Of a stretch of DNA of 9,288 bases, positions 1 to 5,719 are shown piece by piece. The DNA lies in the NCBI GenBank assembly GCA_022570975.1, contig JACZYS010000092.1, positions 1 through 9,288 on the forward strand. The letters are read 5' to 3'. The first letter of the stretch is position 1. Each line of letters begins with the position of its first letter. A model generated the notes under the pieces. The model searched no databases, had not been told where the DNA came from, and saw nothing but the letters and a program-made list of their open reading frames with translations. A program made the position numbers and the translations under genes. Source of the stretch: Candidatus Zixiibacteriota bacterium (GTDB lineage: Bacteria; Zixibacteria; MSB-5A5; GN15; FEB-12).

Positions 1-1088
1 AAACCAATTCCAAAATTATCTAAATACAATTCATCACCTTTTCCTATCTTTTCAAGCATTATAGTCAGACCTTCTTCTAGAACACATCTAAGAACAATTG
101 TAGTTGAGCGATAAAGTCGAGCTTTGAATGCTTTTTGAGATTCATGTAATAATTGTTGAAGATGTTTTGGTTGTTGGGCAATTAAACCAGGATCAAATAA
201 TATGTCTTTTTGTTCTAATTCAGTAGTTTCCACATAATCACTATCTGTACCAGCTACTTCTGAAACATATATTCCTGGACTTGGAGTATAGTAATTAAAT
301 TCATCAATTTTCATATCTCCCCTATTCAGATAAATCGATGCATAATTGGGTACAAACCCCACATCAATTAGCATCTCTTTGTTGTTAACTGGATGCTTTT
401 TTCTGTGTTCATGTCCTTTGTTATTAGCAATGATTGCTAAAGAAAGCTCATTTAATTCGGTTTGAGTCTGATCTACATCTAGATTAATTTGAAATTGGGT
501 ACTATCTAGGACGCAATTTTTGATATTAGCATCAAACAGTGGAAGATAAAGATTACATCTATTTGAAGTCATAGAATGGTGCTCATAGTTAGTTTTCCAA
601 AAATAATTTATGGTTTCTATTCCATCTCGTAAAGGAACTTTATAATCAAGAAACTCAATTTCTTTTTTCATAACTCCAGCTACAGCTTGATGTATTGCAT
701 AATCAACAAAAAATGCAGGTCGTGATACTCCGTGATGATCTTCTGCAACTTGTCTTCCAAAAAAATACAATTCTCTACTTGGAAAGTTTCCTGCAAAGCA
801 AAGTTTGTAGTTTCCAAATTTAAACAATAGATCATCTGTTAGTTCAATTTTGTTGTTCAGCATCTTGATATTTCCAACATAAACTTTGTCTAGATAATTC
901 AGAAATTGATAGAATTCTTCTATAGATAGTGAAAAATCTTCTAGAGCAAAATTATTTTTTTTAATTAGGTCTATTGCGTTAACAGGAGATGAAACTGCCT
1001 GTACATCAAAGCCTTCCTTGGAAAGCATGATCTGCATGAAGTTACACATTGATTCTTCATCATCGATAACTAATATCTTAGCTGACAT
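1..1088 (-). CDS. Half-receiver fused to an unrecognised protein (3' end outside window)
   Basis: The frame is open from ATG at 1088 to the window edge (362 full codons, no stop), so the C-terminus is missing. Residues 1-43 look like the start of an NtrC-type response-regulator receiver: strand KILVID, the acidic pair Asp9-Asp10, helix 1, then a second strand and helix ending in DLIKKN. The receiver should then give strand 3 with the phospho-acceptor Asp near residue 53, but the sequence switches to unrelated protein at about residues 44-47 (near 950-957). The acceptor Asp, the Ser/Thr switch and the conserved Lys are absent, so phosphotransfer is unlikely. The remaining ~315 residues are rich in Asn, Tyr and Phe and I do not recognise them. 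Near 335-350 the pattern YRSTTIVLRCVLEEGL weakly recalls the helical DUF4145/HEPN-like type. The junction lies at a run of eight T bases. It may be a recombination scar, an island edge or an assembly chimera. Confidence 0.75.
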   Translation of the reverse strand, partial: MSAKILVIDDEESMCNFMQIMLSKEGFDVQAVSSPVNAIDLIKKNNFALEDFSLSIEEFYQFLNYLDKVYVGNIKMLNNKIELTDDLLFKFGNYKLCFAGNFPSRELYFFGRQVAEDHHGVSRPAFFVDYAIHQAVAGVMKKEIEFLDYKVPLRDGIETINYFWKTNYEHHSMTSNRCNLYLPLFDANIKNCVLDSTQFQINLDVDQTQTELNELSLAIIANNKGHEHRKKHPVNNKEMLIDVGFVPNYASIYLNRGDMKIDEFNYYTPSPGIYVSEVAGTDSDYVETTELEQKDILFDPGLIAQQPKHLQQLLHESQKAFKARLYRSTTIVLRCVLEEGLTIMLEKIGKGDELYLDNFGIG

Positions 1089-1161
1089 TTTTGGTATCCA
1101 TAAAACGGTTTATTTTGTTTCTATATATTTCGGCTGAAATGGCAATGATTCAAGAAGATAG

Positions 1162-1197
1162 GGTCAATATGCTCAGAGTTTGAACAACTGATTGACC
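1162..1197. repeat. Inverted repeat with two outward TTGACC boxes
   Basis: GGTCAAT (1162-1168) and ATTGACC (1191-1197) are perfect 7-bp inverted arms 22 bp apart, in the gap between divergent genes. Read outward, each arm gives TTGACC, a near-consensus -35 hexamer, one facing each gene. The right arm is part of the promoter at 1192-1220. The left one has only a weak -10 (TGCCAT at 17 bp). The arrangement suits an operator for a dimeric regulator or a symmetric divergent promoter. Which of these it is remains inference. Confidence 0.4.
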
Positions 1198-1220
1198 GAT
1201 GATGTTATAAACTCTATATT
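1192..1220 (+). promoter_or_regulatory. Sigma70-type promoter for the 1273-2738 operon
   Basis: TTGACC (1192-1197) and TATATT (1215-1220) each match the consensus at five of six positions and are separated by exactly 17 bp. Transcription would start near 1227 and give a leader of about 45 nt before the ATG at 1273. The -35 lies in the right arm of an inverted repeat, so a repressor or activator could act there. No better promoter was seen in this gap. Confidence 0.5.
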
Positions 1221-1272
1221 GGCTCTTGAATCTGAAAAAATAGATGCAAATTATTGATTGGACTAAGTTAAA

Positions 1273-2271
1273 ATGGAAAAATATTCTCACAAAGAACGAA
1301 TTCAGATGATATTAGGCGGAGAAACACCAGACCGATATGCGGCCTCTTTCTGGCGACATTTCTTTCATATGGAACATAATGCCGAAGGATTAGCCGAGGC
1401 CATGCTTTATTTCCAAAAAGAATATGACTGGGATTTTATGAAAATCAATCCCAGAGCGGATTTTCATGTTGAAGACTGGGGATTGAAACAGGAATGGTCT
1501 CATAATGAATTTGAAAAACATAAAAAATCCAATTTCCCTATTACTTCACCGAATGACTGGCTGAAGATTAAACCTCTTGATTTTAAAGCTCCTGTCTTAT
1601 CTGAACTTCTTACCGCGGTCTCTTTAATCAAGAAAAAATCTGACCCGGAGCTTCCGCTCTTGATGACAATTTTTACTCCCCTGGCCGTTGCCGGGAGACT
1701 TGTTGAAGATGACAATCTTTTGTCCGACCATATTAAGAATCATCCGGCAAAAGTAAAAGCTGCCCTGCAGGCTATAACAGAAACATACAAAAGCTATGTT
1801 GCAGAATTGAGAAATGCCGGTGCCGATGGCCTCTTTTATGCCACCACCCAGTGGGCTTCATCAAATTTGCTGAGTTGGGAAGATTACAAAGTCTTTGGTA
1901 TCCCATACGATTTGGAAGTTGTAAAAGCCGCCGGGGATGACGCCTTAAACTTGTTTCATGTTTGCTCTTCTAATAATTTTTTGAAAGAGCTATCTGAAAT
2001 TGATTACAACGCCTCTTTTTATAACTGGGATACATCCGATGCCACCAATCTGCCGGTTGACAAAGCATCACAATATCTGAAAAATAAAGTAGTTGTTGGC
2101 GGTGTTGACCACAAAGGCTGGCTTCAGATGGGAAACCCGGAGGAAGTCGGCTACCAGATTGACAAATTAAAAGATATGACCGACAAAAGACAATTTATTA
2201 TTGGTCCCGGATGCTCTATTGACCCGGCTACTCCGGCAGAGAATTTGAGAGCAGTCAGAGACAGGCTATAA
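1273..2271 (+). CDS. Uroporphyrinogen decarboxylase-superfamily protein, corrinoid methyltransferase-like
   Basis: A 332-residue cytosolic protein with the (beta/alpha)8 pattern of the URO-D superfamily (PF01208), close to the family's usual length. True HemE carries an N-terminal RPPVW...RQAGRY segment; here the equivalent is RYAASFWRH, so heme synthesis is unlikely. Instead it has the zinc-thiolate pattern of MtaA/MtbA-type methyltransferases: His229-x-Cys231 (LFHVC), Cys314 in GPGCSIDPATP, followed by PAENL at 321-325. In that group zinc activates a thiol such as coenzyme M or another methyl acceptor, and a corrinoid protein is the donor. The substrate cannot be read from sequence, and no corrinoid protein is nearby. 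The ATG at 1273 has only a weak ribosome site. The stop TAA overlaps the next start (TAATG), so the GAF protein is probably translationally coupled. Many genomes carry such orphan members with no known reaction. Confidence 0.8.
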   Translation: MEKYSHKERIQMILGGETPDRYAASFWRHFFHMEHNAEGLAEAMLYFQKEYDWDFMKINPRADFHVEDWGLKQEWSHNEFEKHKKSNFPITSPNDWLKIKPLDFKAPVLSELLTAVSLIKKKSDPELPLLMTIFTPLAVAGRLVEDDNLLSDHIKNHPAKVKAALQAITETYKSYVAELRNAGADGLFYATTQWASSNLLSWEDYKVFGIPYDLEVVKAAGDDALNLFHVCSSNNFLKELSEIDYNASFYNWDTSDATNLPVDKASQYLKNKVVVGGVDHKGWLQMGNPEEVGYQIDKLKDMTDKRQFIIGPGCSIDPATPAENLRAVRDRL

Positions 2272-2738
2272 TGGATGATTCCAGAGTTCAGCTCATTGAT
2301 AAGATTCGTGAAGTAGCAAAGCAGGCGGAAGATGTTGACCGATTGCTTAAAGACTCAATAGAATTAATTGACAATTTTTCAGACGGTTATGACTGGACCG
2401 GCTATTATCTGATGAAGGGTGATATCCTGGAAGTGGGACCATATGTCGGTGAAGAAACACCTCATACAAAAATTGAGCTAAATCAAGGGATTTGCGGCGC
2501 TGCCGCAAGCCAGAAACAGACGGTTATTGTTAGCGATGTTAATGCTGACCCCAGATTTCTGGCCTGCTCCATAACCACAAAATCTGAGATTGTCGTGCCC
2601 TTGATGGATGGTGATATATGTCTTGGTGAAATTGATATCGACTCAAATCAGCCCAATTTTTTCAGAGAAGATGACAGAATAATGTTGGAGGAGATTGCAG
2701 AATTAATTGTCAGGAGCTTAAAAGACTTAAGCTCCTGA
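2271..2738 (+). CDS. GAF-domain protein, free methionine-R-sulfoxide reductase type
   Basis: A 155-residue single GAF domain of the fRMsr (MsrC/YebR-like) type. Residues 1-38 form an amphipathic helix, then DWTGYYL (41-47), VGPYVGEETPHTKI (55-68), GICGAAA (73-79), SDVNADPRFLACS (88-100), SEIVVPL (105-111) and GEIDIDS (119-125). Family members reduce free L-methionine-(R)-S-oxide with thioredoxin, using cysteines of a closed pocket. Cys75 and Cys99 are 24 residues apart, the same spacing as Cys94 and Cys118 of the E. coli enzyme. The third cysteine (Cys84 in E. coli) is replaced by His65 in a PHT segment, so the disulfide relay may differ or the domain may only sense a ligand. Its start overlaps the stop of the preceding gene by one base, and its last codons lie inside the terminator stem. 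Function as reductase is probable, not certain. Confidence 0.8.
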   Translation: MDDSRVQLIDKIREVAKQAEDVDRLLKDSIELIDNFSDGYDWTGYYLMKGDILEVGPYVGEETPHTKIELNQGICGAAASQKQTVIVSDVNADPRFLACSITTKSEIVVPLMDGDICLGEIDIDSNQPNFFREDDRIMLEEIAELIVRSLKDLSS

Positions 2739-2750
2739 CATTGTCTTTTT
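2708..2750 (+). terminator. Strong rho-independent terminator overlapping the GAF stop codon
   Basis: TGTCAGGAGCTTAA (2708-2721) and TTAAGCTCCTGACA (2727-2740) pair perfectly over 14 bp around a 5-nt loop (AAGAC). They are followed by TTGTCTTTTT. The stem covers the last codons and the TGA of the GAF gene (2736-2738), so the hairpin can form only once the last ribosome has cleared it. Confidence 0.85.
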
Positions 2751-2802
2751 AATATACTAACGGATTTCAAATTTGAATAAGCCGGAACAAACAACACAAC
2801 TT

Positions 2803-2831
2803 TTGATATCTAATATTATAGACCTCATAAT
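2803..2831 (+). promoter_or_regulatory. Possible promoter for the small membrane protein gene
   Basis: TTGATA (2803-2808) and CATAAT (2826-2831) each match the consensus at five of six positions, with a 17-bp spacer. The start would be near 2838, giving a long leader of about 155 nt before the gene at 2995. The region is very A+T-rich, so such matches are easy to find by chance. An inverted repeat overlaps the spacer and -10. I saw no other feature in the 2751-2982 gap. Confidence 0.3.
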
Positions 2832-2833
2832 AT
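2813..2833. repeat. ATATTAT-N7-ATAATAT inverted repeat over a candidate promoter
   Basis: Perfect 7-bp arms at 2813-2819 and 2827-2833 flank AGACCTC. The repeat covers the spacer and -10 of the candidate promoter at 2803-2831, where a repressor site would be expected. The arms are pure A/T, so chance is a fair alternative. Confidence 0.25.
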
Positions 2834-2994
2834 ACTCTAATAAATCTCCAAAAATATTTGAATACTTTTACCGCTTCTCTCGTATATATAGAAAGAGACT
2901 GATATTGACAAGCTATTGCGATAAATTTCGTGATTTGGCAAAGTGTTGAAATTGAAGAGTTTAAAATGGATATTTGGAGAATAAGGAAGAGGTT

Positions 2995-3153
2995 ATGTTT
3001 ACTGGAGTATTGTTGTTGTTGTTGGGCTTGCTGATGTTACTTGAACGAACCGGTTTTATAGTCGGTGATGTCTGGGATTTGTTTATTCCAATTGCCCTGA
3101 TTGCCCTGGGAACATCTTTTATATTCAGACGTAAAAAAAATAGCTGCTGCTAA
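2995..3153 (+). CDS. Small two-helix membrane protein, DUF5668/LiaI-like
   Basis: A 52-residue protein starting at ATG 2995, with AAGGAAGAGG (2983-2992) just upstream as ribosome site. Helix 1 spans about residues 3-16 (five consecutive Leu in GVLLLLLGLLML). A short polar turn follows (ERTGFIVGDVWD, 17-28), then helix 2 (LFIPIALIALGTSFIF, 29-44), ending in a positive tail RRKKN and a terminal SCC. The layout of two hydrophobic helices joined by a short loop ending in a W-x-L/F-type turn, with a basic end, resembles the DUF5668 / LiaI-LiaF-like transmembrane module, which is often linked to envelope-stress sensing. That link is family knowledge and is not shown here. The basic tail suggests a cytoplasmic C-terminus. 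It converges with the epimerase gene, leaving only 4 bp between the two stop codons. Confidence 0.65.
   Translation: MFTGVLLLLLGLLMLLERTGFIVGDVWDLFIPIALIALGTSFIFRRKKNSCC
3133..3152 (-). terminator. Weak candidate terminator for the methylmalonyl-CoA operon
   Basis: On the minus strand, TAGC and GCTA pair around a 4-nt loop (3141-3152) and run straight into eight T bases (3133-3140). The stem is only 4 bp, so this is weak. Its position 6 bp past the epimerase stop is right. The same bases encode the Lys-rich tail of the convergent small gene. Confidence 0.3.
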
Positions 3154-3157
3154 AATC

Positions 3158-3604
3158 TTATTTTCTTCTCTCTTCAAGCTCCATCAGGACGCCATTTGCA
3201 GATTGAGGGTGGATGAATGCAATCTTGTTTCCATCGGCACCTATCCTCGGGGTTTTATCAATTAAGACAACTCCCTGCTTTTGAAGTTCGGCAAGTTTAG
3301 CTTCTATATCATCGACATAGATACAAATGTGATGAAGGCCCTCTCCCCTCTTTCTGATAAAGTGAGCGATGGGTGAGTCATCGGTTGTTGCTTCCAAGAG
3401 TTCTATCCTTGCCGTTTGAACCTCAGATGCGTGACTTTCGCCAAACATAGCAACTTTTACTTTATGCTCAGGAATATTTTCAATTTTTGGGGAGTTATCT
3501 CCGGTCAGCAAAGAAAAATTTTCTATGGCACTCTGTAAATCCTCAACGGCAATTCCAAGGTGGGAGATGAGAGGCATAATCGAATTATCTGAATATTCTG
3601 TCAT
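3158..3604 (-). CDS. mce: Methylmalonyl-CoA epimerase
   Basis: A 148-residue cytosolic protein of the vicinal-oxygen-chelate fold. It interconverts (S)- and (R)-methylmalonyl-CoA, linking the carboxylase product to the mutase substrate. The metal ligands of the family are visible: His15 in ISHLGIAV, Glu68 in RIELLE (family position filled by Gln or Glu), His91 in GEGLHHICIYV and Glu142 in GVLMELE. The two beta-alpha-beta-beta-beta halves cover roughly residues 12-72 and 88-145. The length matches the family. The ATG at 3604 is favoured because GAGGG (3618-3614) lies 9 nt upstream; the ATG at codon 10 has no such site. It is the last gene of the operon, 5 bp after the lipoprotein gene, so it depends on transcription from far upstream. 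Its place behind mutase and biotin carboxylase genes supports the assignment strongly. Confidence 0.93.
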   Translation of the reverse strand: MTEYSDNSIMPLISHLGIAVEDLQSAIENFSLLTGDNSPKIENIPEHKVKVAMFGESHASEVQTARIELLEATTDDSPIAHFIRKRGEGLHHICIYVDDIEAKLAELQKQGVVLIDKTPRIGADGNKIAFIHPQSANGVLMELEERRK

Positions 3605-3609
3605 TGGCT

Positions 3610-4158
3610 TTAACCCTCATCGGCAGCTGCAGCTGAGTCTGCCTCTCTAATAATTCTTTCATATTCAAGCTGGTGGGGATATGAAGATGAGGTTGGTTTT
3701 TTCCAGACATCCCCCTGCTTAAATAATTTTAGTTTATCGGCGTGATAGCTGTTTTTACCGGTAGGGGAATCAAAGACCCAATCAATGCTGACTATGACTG
3801 ATTCAGGATAAAACTTGCAGCCTTTTACTTCCACGTGATTGATTGAGTCCATTACGGCATATTGTATTTCACCTCTTTTCAGGTAGTCATCAAAACTATA
3901 TTCATCAAGAAAATATTCAAACTCCAAATTATACAATCCGGTTTTGTCTCCATACCTGAGTCTGATTAGTGCCTCGTTTAACAGATCCTGAATATCCAGT
4001 TCTTCTTCGTTGAGGTTATATGGATTAGCAATAGCAATTTCTTCTTTAGGTTTCTGGGTCATTTTCTTGTTATCGGTCTCATCCGATGAGCAGCCATAAC
4101 AATAAACAGACAAAACTGACATTGCAAATAGAGAAAATAAAAGACTAGTTAACTTCAT
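3610..4158 (-). CDS. Putative lipoprotein of unknown function inside the mutase operon
   Basis: A 182-residue protein that I do not recognise. Residues 1-19 form a secretion signal (MKLTSLLFSLFAMSVLSVY) followed by Cys20-Tyr-Gly-Cys23-Ser-Ser. Cys23 is the likely lipidated residue, but the lipobox is imperfect because position -3 is Cys rather than Leu. After a Lys/Asp-rich linker (24-45), residues about 50-160 look like one alpha+beta domain: helices (ELDIQDLLNEALIRLRYGD), then strands including HVEVKGCKFY and SVIVSIDWVFD, and LKLFKQGDVWKKP. The shape recalls NTF2-like folds, but that is only an impression. The tail is charged and Ala-rich. I chose ATG 4158 over GTG 4167 because GGGGTGAG sits at the proper distance from it. 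It overlaps the mutase 3' end by 14 bp, so the two are probably translationally coupled. Why an exported protein sits in this pathway is unclear. Confidence 0.7.
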   Translation of the reverse strand: MKLTSLLFSLFAMSVLSVYCYGCSSDETDNKKMTQKPKEEIAIANPYNLNEEELDIQDLLNEALIRLRYGDKTGLYNLEFEYFLDEYSFDDYLKRGEIQYAVMDSINHVEVKGCKFYPESVIVSIDWVFDSPTGKNSYHADKLKLFKQGDVWKKPTSSSYPHQLEYERIIREADSAAAADEG

Positions 4159-5719
4159 TATACTCACCCCAAATTTTTCTCAAGCAGTTAGAAATTTCTC
4201 CAACGGTTGCATAGCATTCTACGCAGGTCAAAACAGAAGGAACAATATTTTTATTCTCTGTGGCTGTCTTTGTAAGCTCCTTAAGAGATTTTTCTACCAG
4301 GTTGTTATCTCTTTCCTTTTTAAGTTTTTCAACAGAAGCAATTTGTTCTTTTTCCAAATTGGGGTCAACTTTTAAAACTGCTGTGGCCGATAATTGTTCA
4401 GATTTAAACTGATTGACTCCGACTATTATATTTTCTTTGCTTTCAACTTTTTTCTGGAAATCATAAGCGGCTTTGGTTATTTGGCTGTGGAAATAACCGT
4501 TTTCAATACAGATGACAGAGCCTCCGTTGGATTCAATCTCTTCTATAATTTCCATCGCTTTTATCTCTATCTGCTCAGTCAGATATTCAAGGTAGTATGA
4601 GCCGGCCAGAGGGTCAACGGTGTTAGCCGTGCCAGATTCAAAAGCAAGTATTTGCTGGGTTCTCAAGGCAATTTCCGCCGCTTTTTCTGTGGGCAAGCCA
4701 AGTGCTTCGTCAAAAGAATTGGTGTGAAGGGACTGAGTTCCGCCCAAAATTGCAGAGAGGGCCTGAACCGTTGTCCTGACAATATTGTTTTCCGGTTGCT
4801 GAGCGGTTAAGGTGGATCCTCCGGTTTGGGTATGGAACCTGAGAAGCATTGATTTTTCATTTTTGGCTTTAAATTTTTCTTTTGCAATTTTTGCCCAAAT
4901 TTTTCTGGCTGCACGAAATTTGGCTACCTCTTCAAATAAGTCATTGTGAGCCGCAAAGAAAAATGATAAGCGGGGGGCAAAATCATCAAACTTCATTTTG
5001 GCCTCTAAAGCCGCCCGGCAATAGGCAATGGCATTAGAAATTGTAAAAGCAATTTCCTGAACGGCAGTTGCACCGGCCTCTCTTATATGGTAACCGGATA
5101 TTGAGATTGGATTGAATCGAGGCAGGTTGGTGGAAACGTATTCAATAATATCAGTGATGATTTTCATCGAAGGTTTGGGTGGGTAAATATAAGTACCACG
5201 AGCGATAAATTCTTTAAGGATATCATTTTGGACAGTACCGGAGAGCATTTCCGGTTGAACCTTTTGTTTTTTCCCTACGGCTATATATAAGGCCAGAAGA
5301 ATAACTGCCGTTGAGTTTATGGTCATGGAGGTGGAGACCTTATCAAGCGGAATTCCATCAAAGAGTGTTTCCATATCTTTTAACGAATCTATAGCAACTC
5401 CGGTTCTGCCAACCTCCCCTTTTGCCATAGGATGGTTTGAGTCATAACCAATCTGGGTGGCCAGATCAAAGGCAACCGAAAGACCTGTCTGCCCCTTGCT
5501 TAAGAGATATTTGAAACGTTGGTTTGTTTCTGATGCCGTACCAAAACCGGCGTATTGCCTCATCGTCCAGAGACGGTCAACATACATGTCGGAATAGATA
5601 CCCCTCGTAAACGGAAACTGACCCGGTTTTTCGTTGGCAATATTGCTAATTGTCGTTGATGCATCGGCAACCGTTGGTAAAGAAATACCTGATGATGTTT
5701 TTCTGCTTTTCTTTTCCAC
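4145..5719 (-). CDS. mcmA1: Methylmalonyl-CoA mutase, catalytic (large) subunit without B12 domain
   Basis: A 524-residue TIM-barrel subunit of the coenzyme B12-dependent mutase that interconverts (R)-methylmalonyl-CoA and succinyl-CoA. The substrate residues known from the Propionibacterium enzyme map with a constant offset of 33: Tyr56 (MRQYAGF) for Tyr89, Arg174 (IARGTYIYPP) for Arg207 and His211 (SGYHIREAG) for His244. Keeping Tyr and Arg favours methylmalonyl-CoA over isobutyryl-CoA, where Phe and Gln are usual. Other family blocks are GLSVAFDLATQIGYDS (79-94), APRLSFF and HTNSFDEALGLPT. The protein stops at GEISNCLRKIWGEYNEVN, just where full-length mutases continue into the linker and the DxHxxG cobalamin domain. 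It is therefore the first half of a split enzyme and needs a separate B12-binding subunit, which is not in this window. The start is GTG, immediately after the carrier-protein stop (TAAGTG), with GGAG 9 nt before it. Confidence 0.95.
   Translation of the reverse strand: MEKKSRKTSSGISLPTVADASTTISNIANEKPGQFPFTRGIYSDMYVDRLWTMRQYAGFGTASETNQRFKYLLSKGQTGLSVAFDLATQIGYDSNHPMAKGEVGRTGVAIDSLKDMETLFDGIPLDKVSTSMTINSTAVILLALYIAVGKKQKVQPEMLSGTVQNDILKEFIARGTYIYPPKPSMKIITDIIEYVSTNLPRFNPISISGYHIREAGATAVQEIAFTISNAIAYCRAALEAKMKFDDFAPRLSFFFAAHNDLFEEVAKFRAARKIWAKIAKEKFKAKNEKSMLLRFHTQTGGSTLTAQQPENNIVRTTVQALSAILGGTQSLHTNSFDEALGLPTEKAAEIALRTQQILAFESGTANTVDPLAGSYYLEYLTEQIEIKAMEIIEEIESNGGSVICIENGYFHSQITKAAYDFQKKVESKENIIVGVNQFKSEQLSATAVLKVDPNLEKEQIASVEKLKKERDNNLVEKSLKELTKTATENKNIVPSVLTCVECYATVGEISNCLRKIWGEYNEVN
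4163..4170 (-). promoter_or_regulatory. Ribosome binding site deciding the lipoprotein start
   Basis: GGGGTGAG on the minus strand closely resembles the Shine-Dalgarno core GGAGGTGA and ends 4 nt before ATG 4158. The alternative GTG start (4167) lies inside this motif and so would have no site of its own. The motif is within the mutase coding region, which fits coupled translation. Confidence 0.6.

Noticed and set aside
900..965. Frameshift in the response regulator at the T8 run
   Set aside because: The other frames just after the run meet stops and do not restore a receiver strand 3, so base loss or gain does not explain the junction.
1127..1140. ATTTC-GGCT-GAAAT hairpin upstream of the left gene
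   Set aside because: Only 5-bp A/T-rich arms and no T tract; too weak to call an operator or terminator.
1500..1715. Minus-strand frame inside the URO-D-like gene
   Set aside because: Shadow of a well-supported gene with no start signal.
1273..2271. HemE (true uroporphyrinogen decarboxylase)
   Set aside because: The N-terminal substrate motif of HemE is absent, and the HxC...C zinc pattern of methyltransferase-like members is present.
2766..2777. TTCAAATTTGAA palindrome
   Set aside because: A 12-bp A/T-rich palindrome with no adjoining promoter match; expected by chance in such sequence.
4394..4600. Open frame opposite the mutase gene (plus strand)
   Set aside because: Lies wholly inside a confidently identified gene, has no domain pattern and no ribosome site; an antisense shadow.
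4145..5719. Isobutyryl-CoA or ethylmalonyl-CoA mutase
   Set aside because: The substrate-determining Tyr56 and Arg174 are retained, and epimerase and carboxylase genes flank it.
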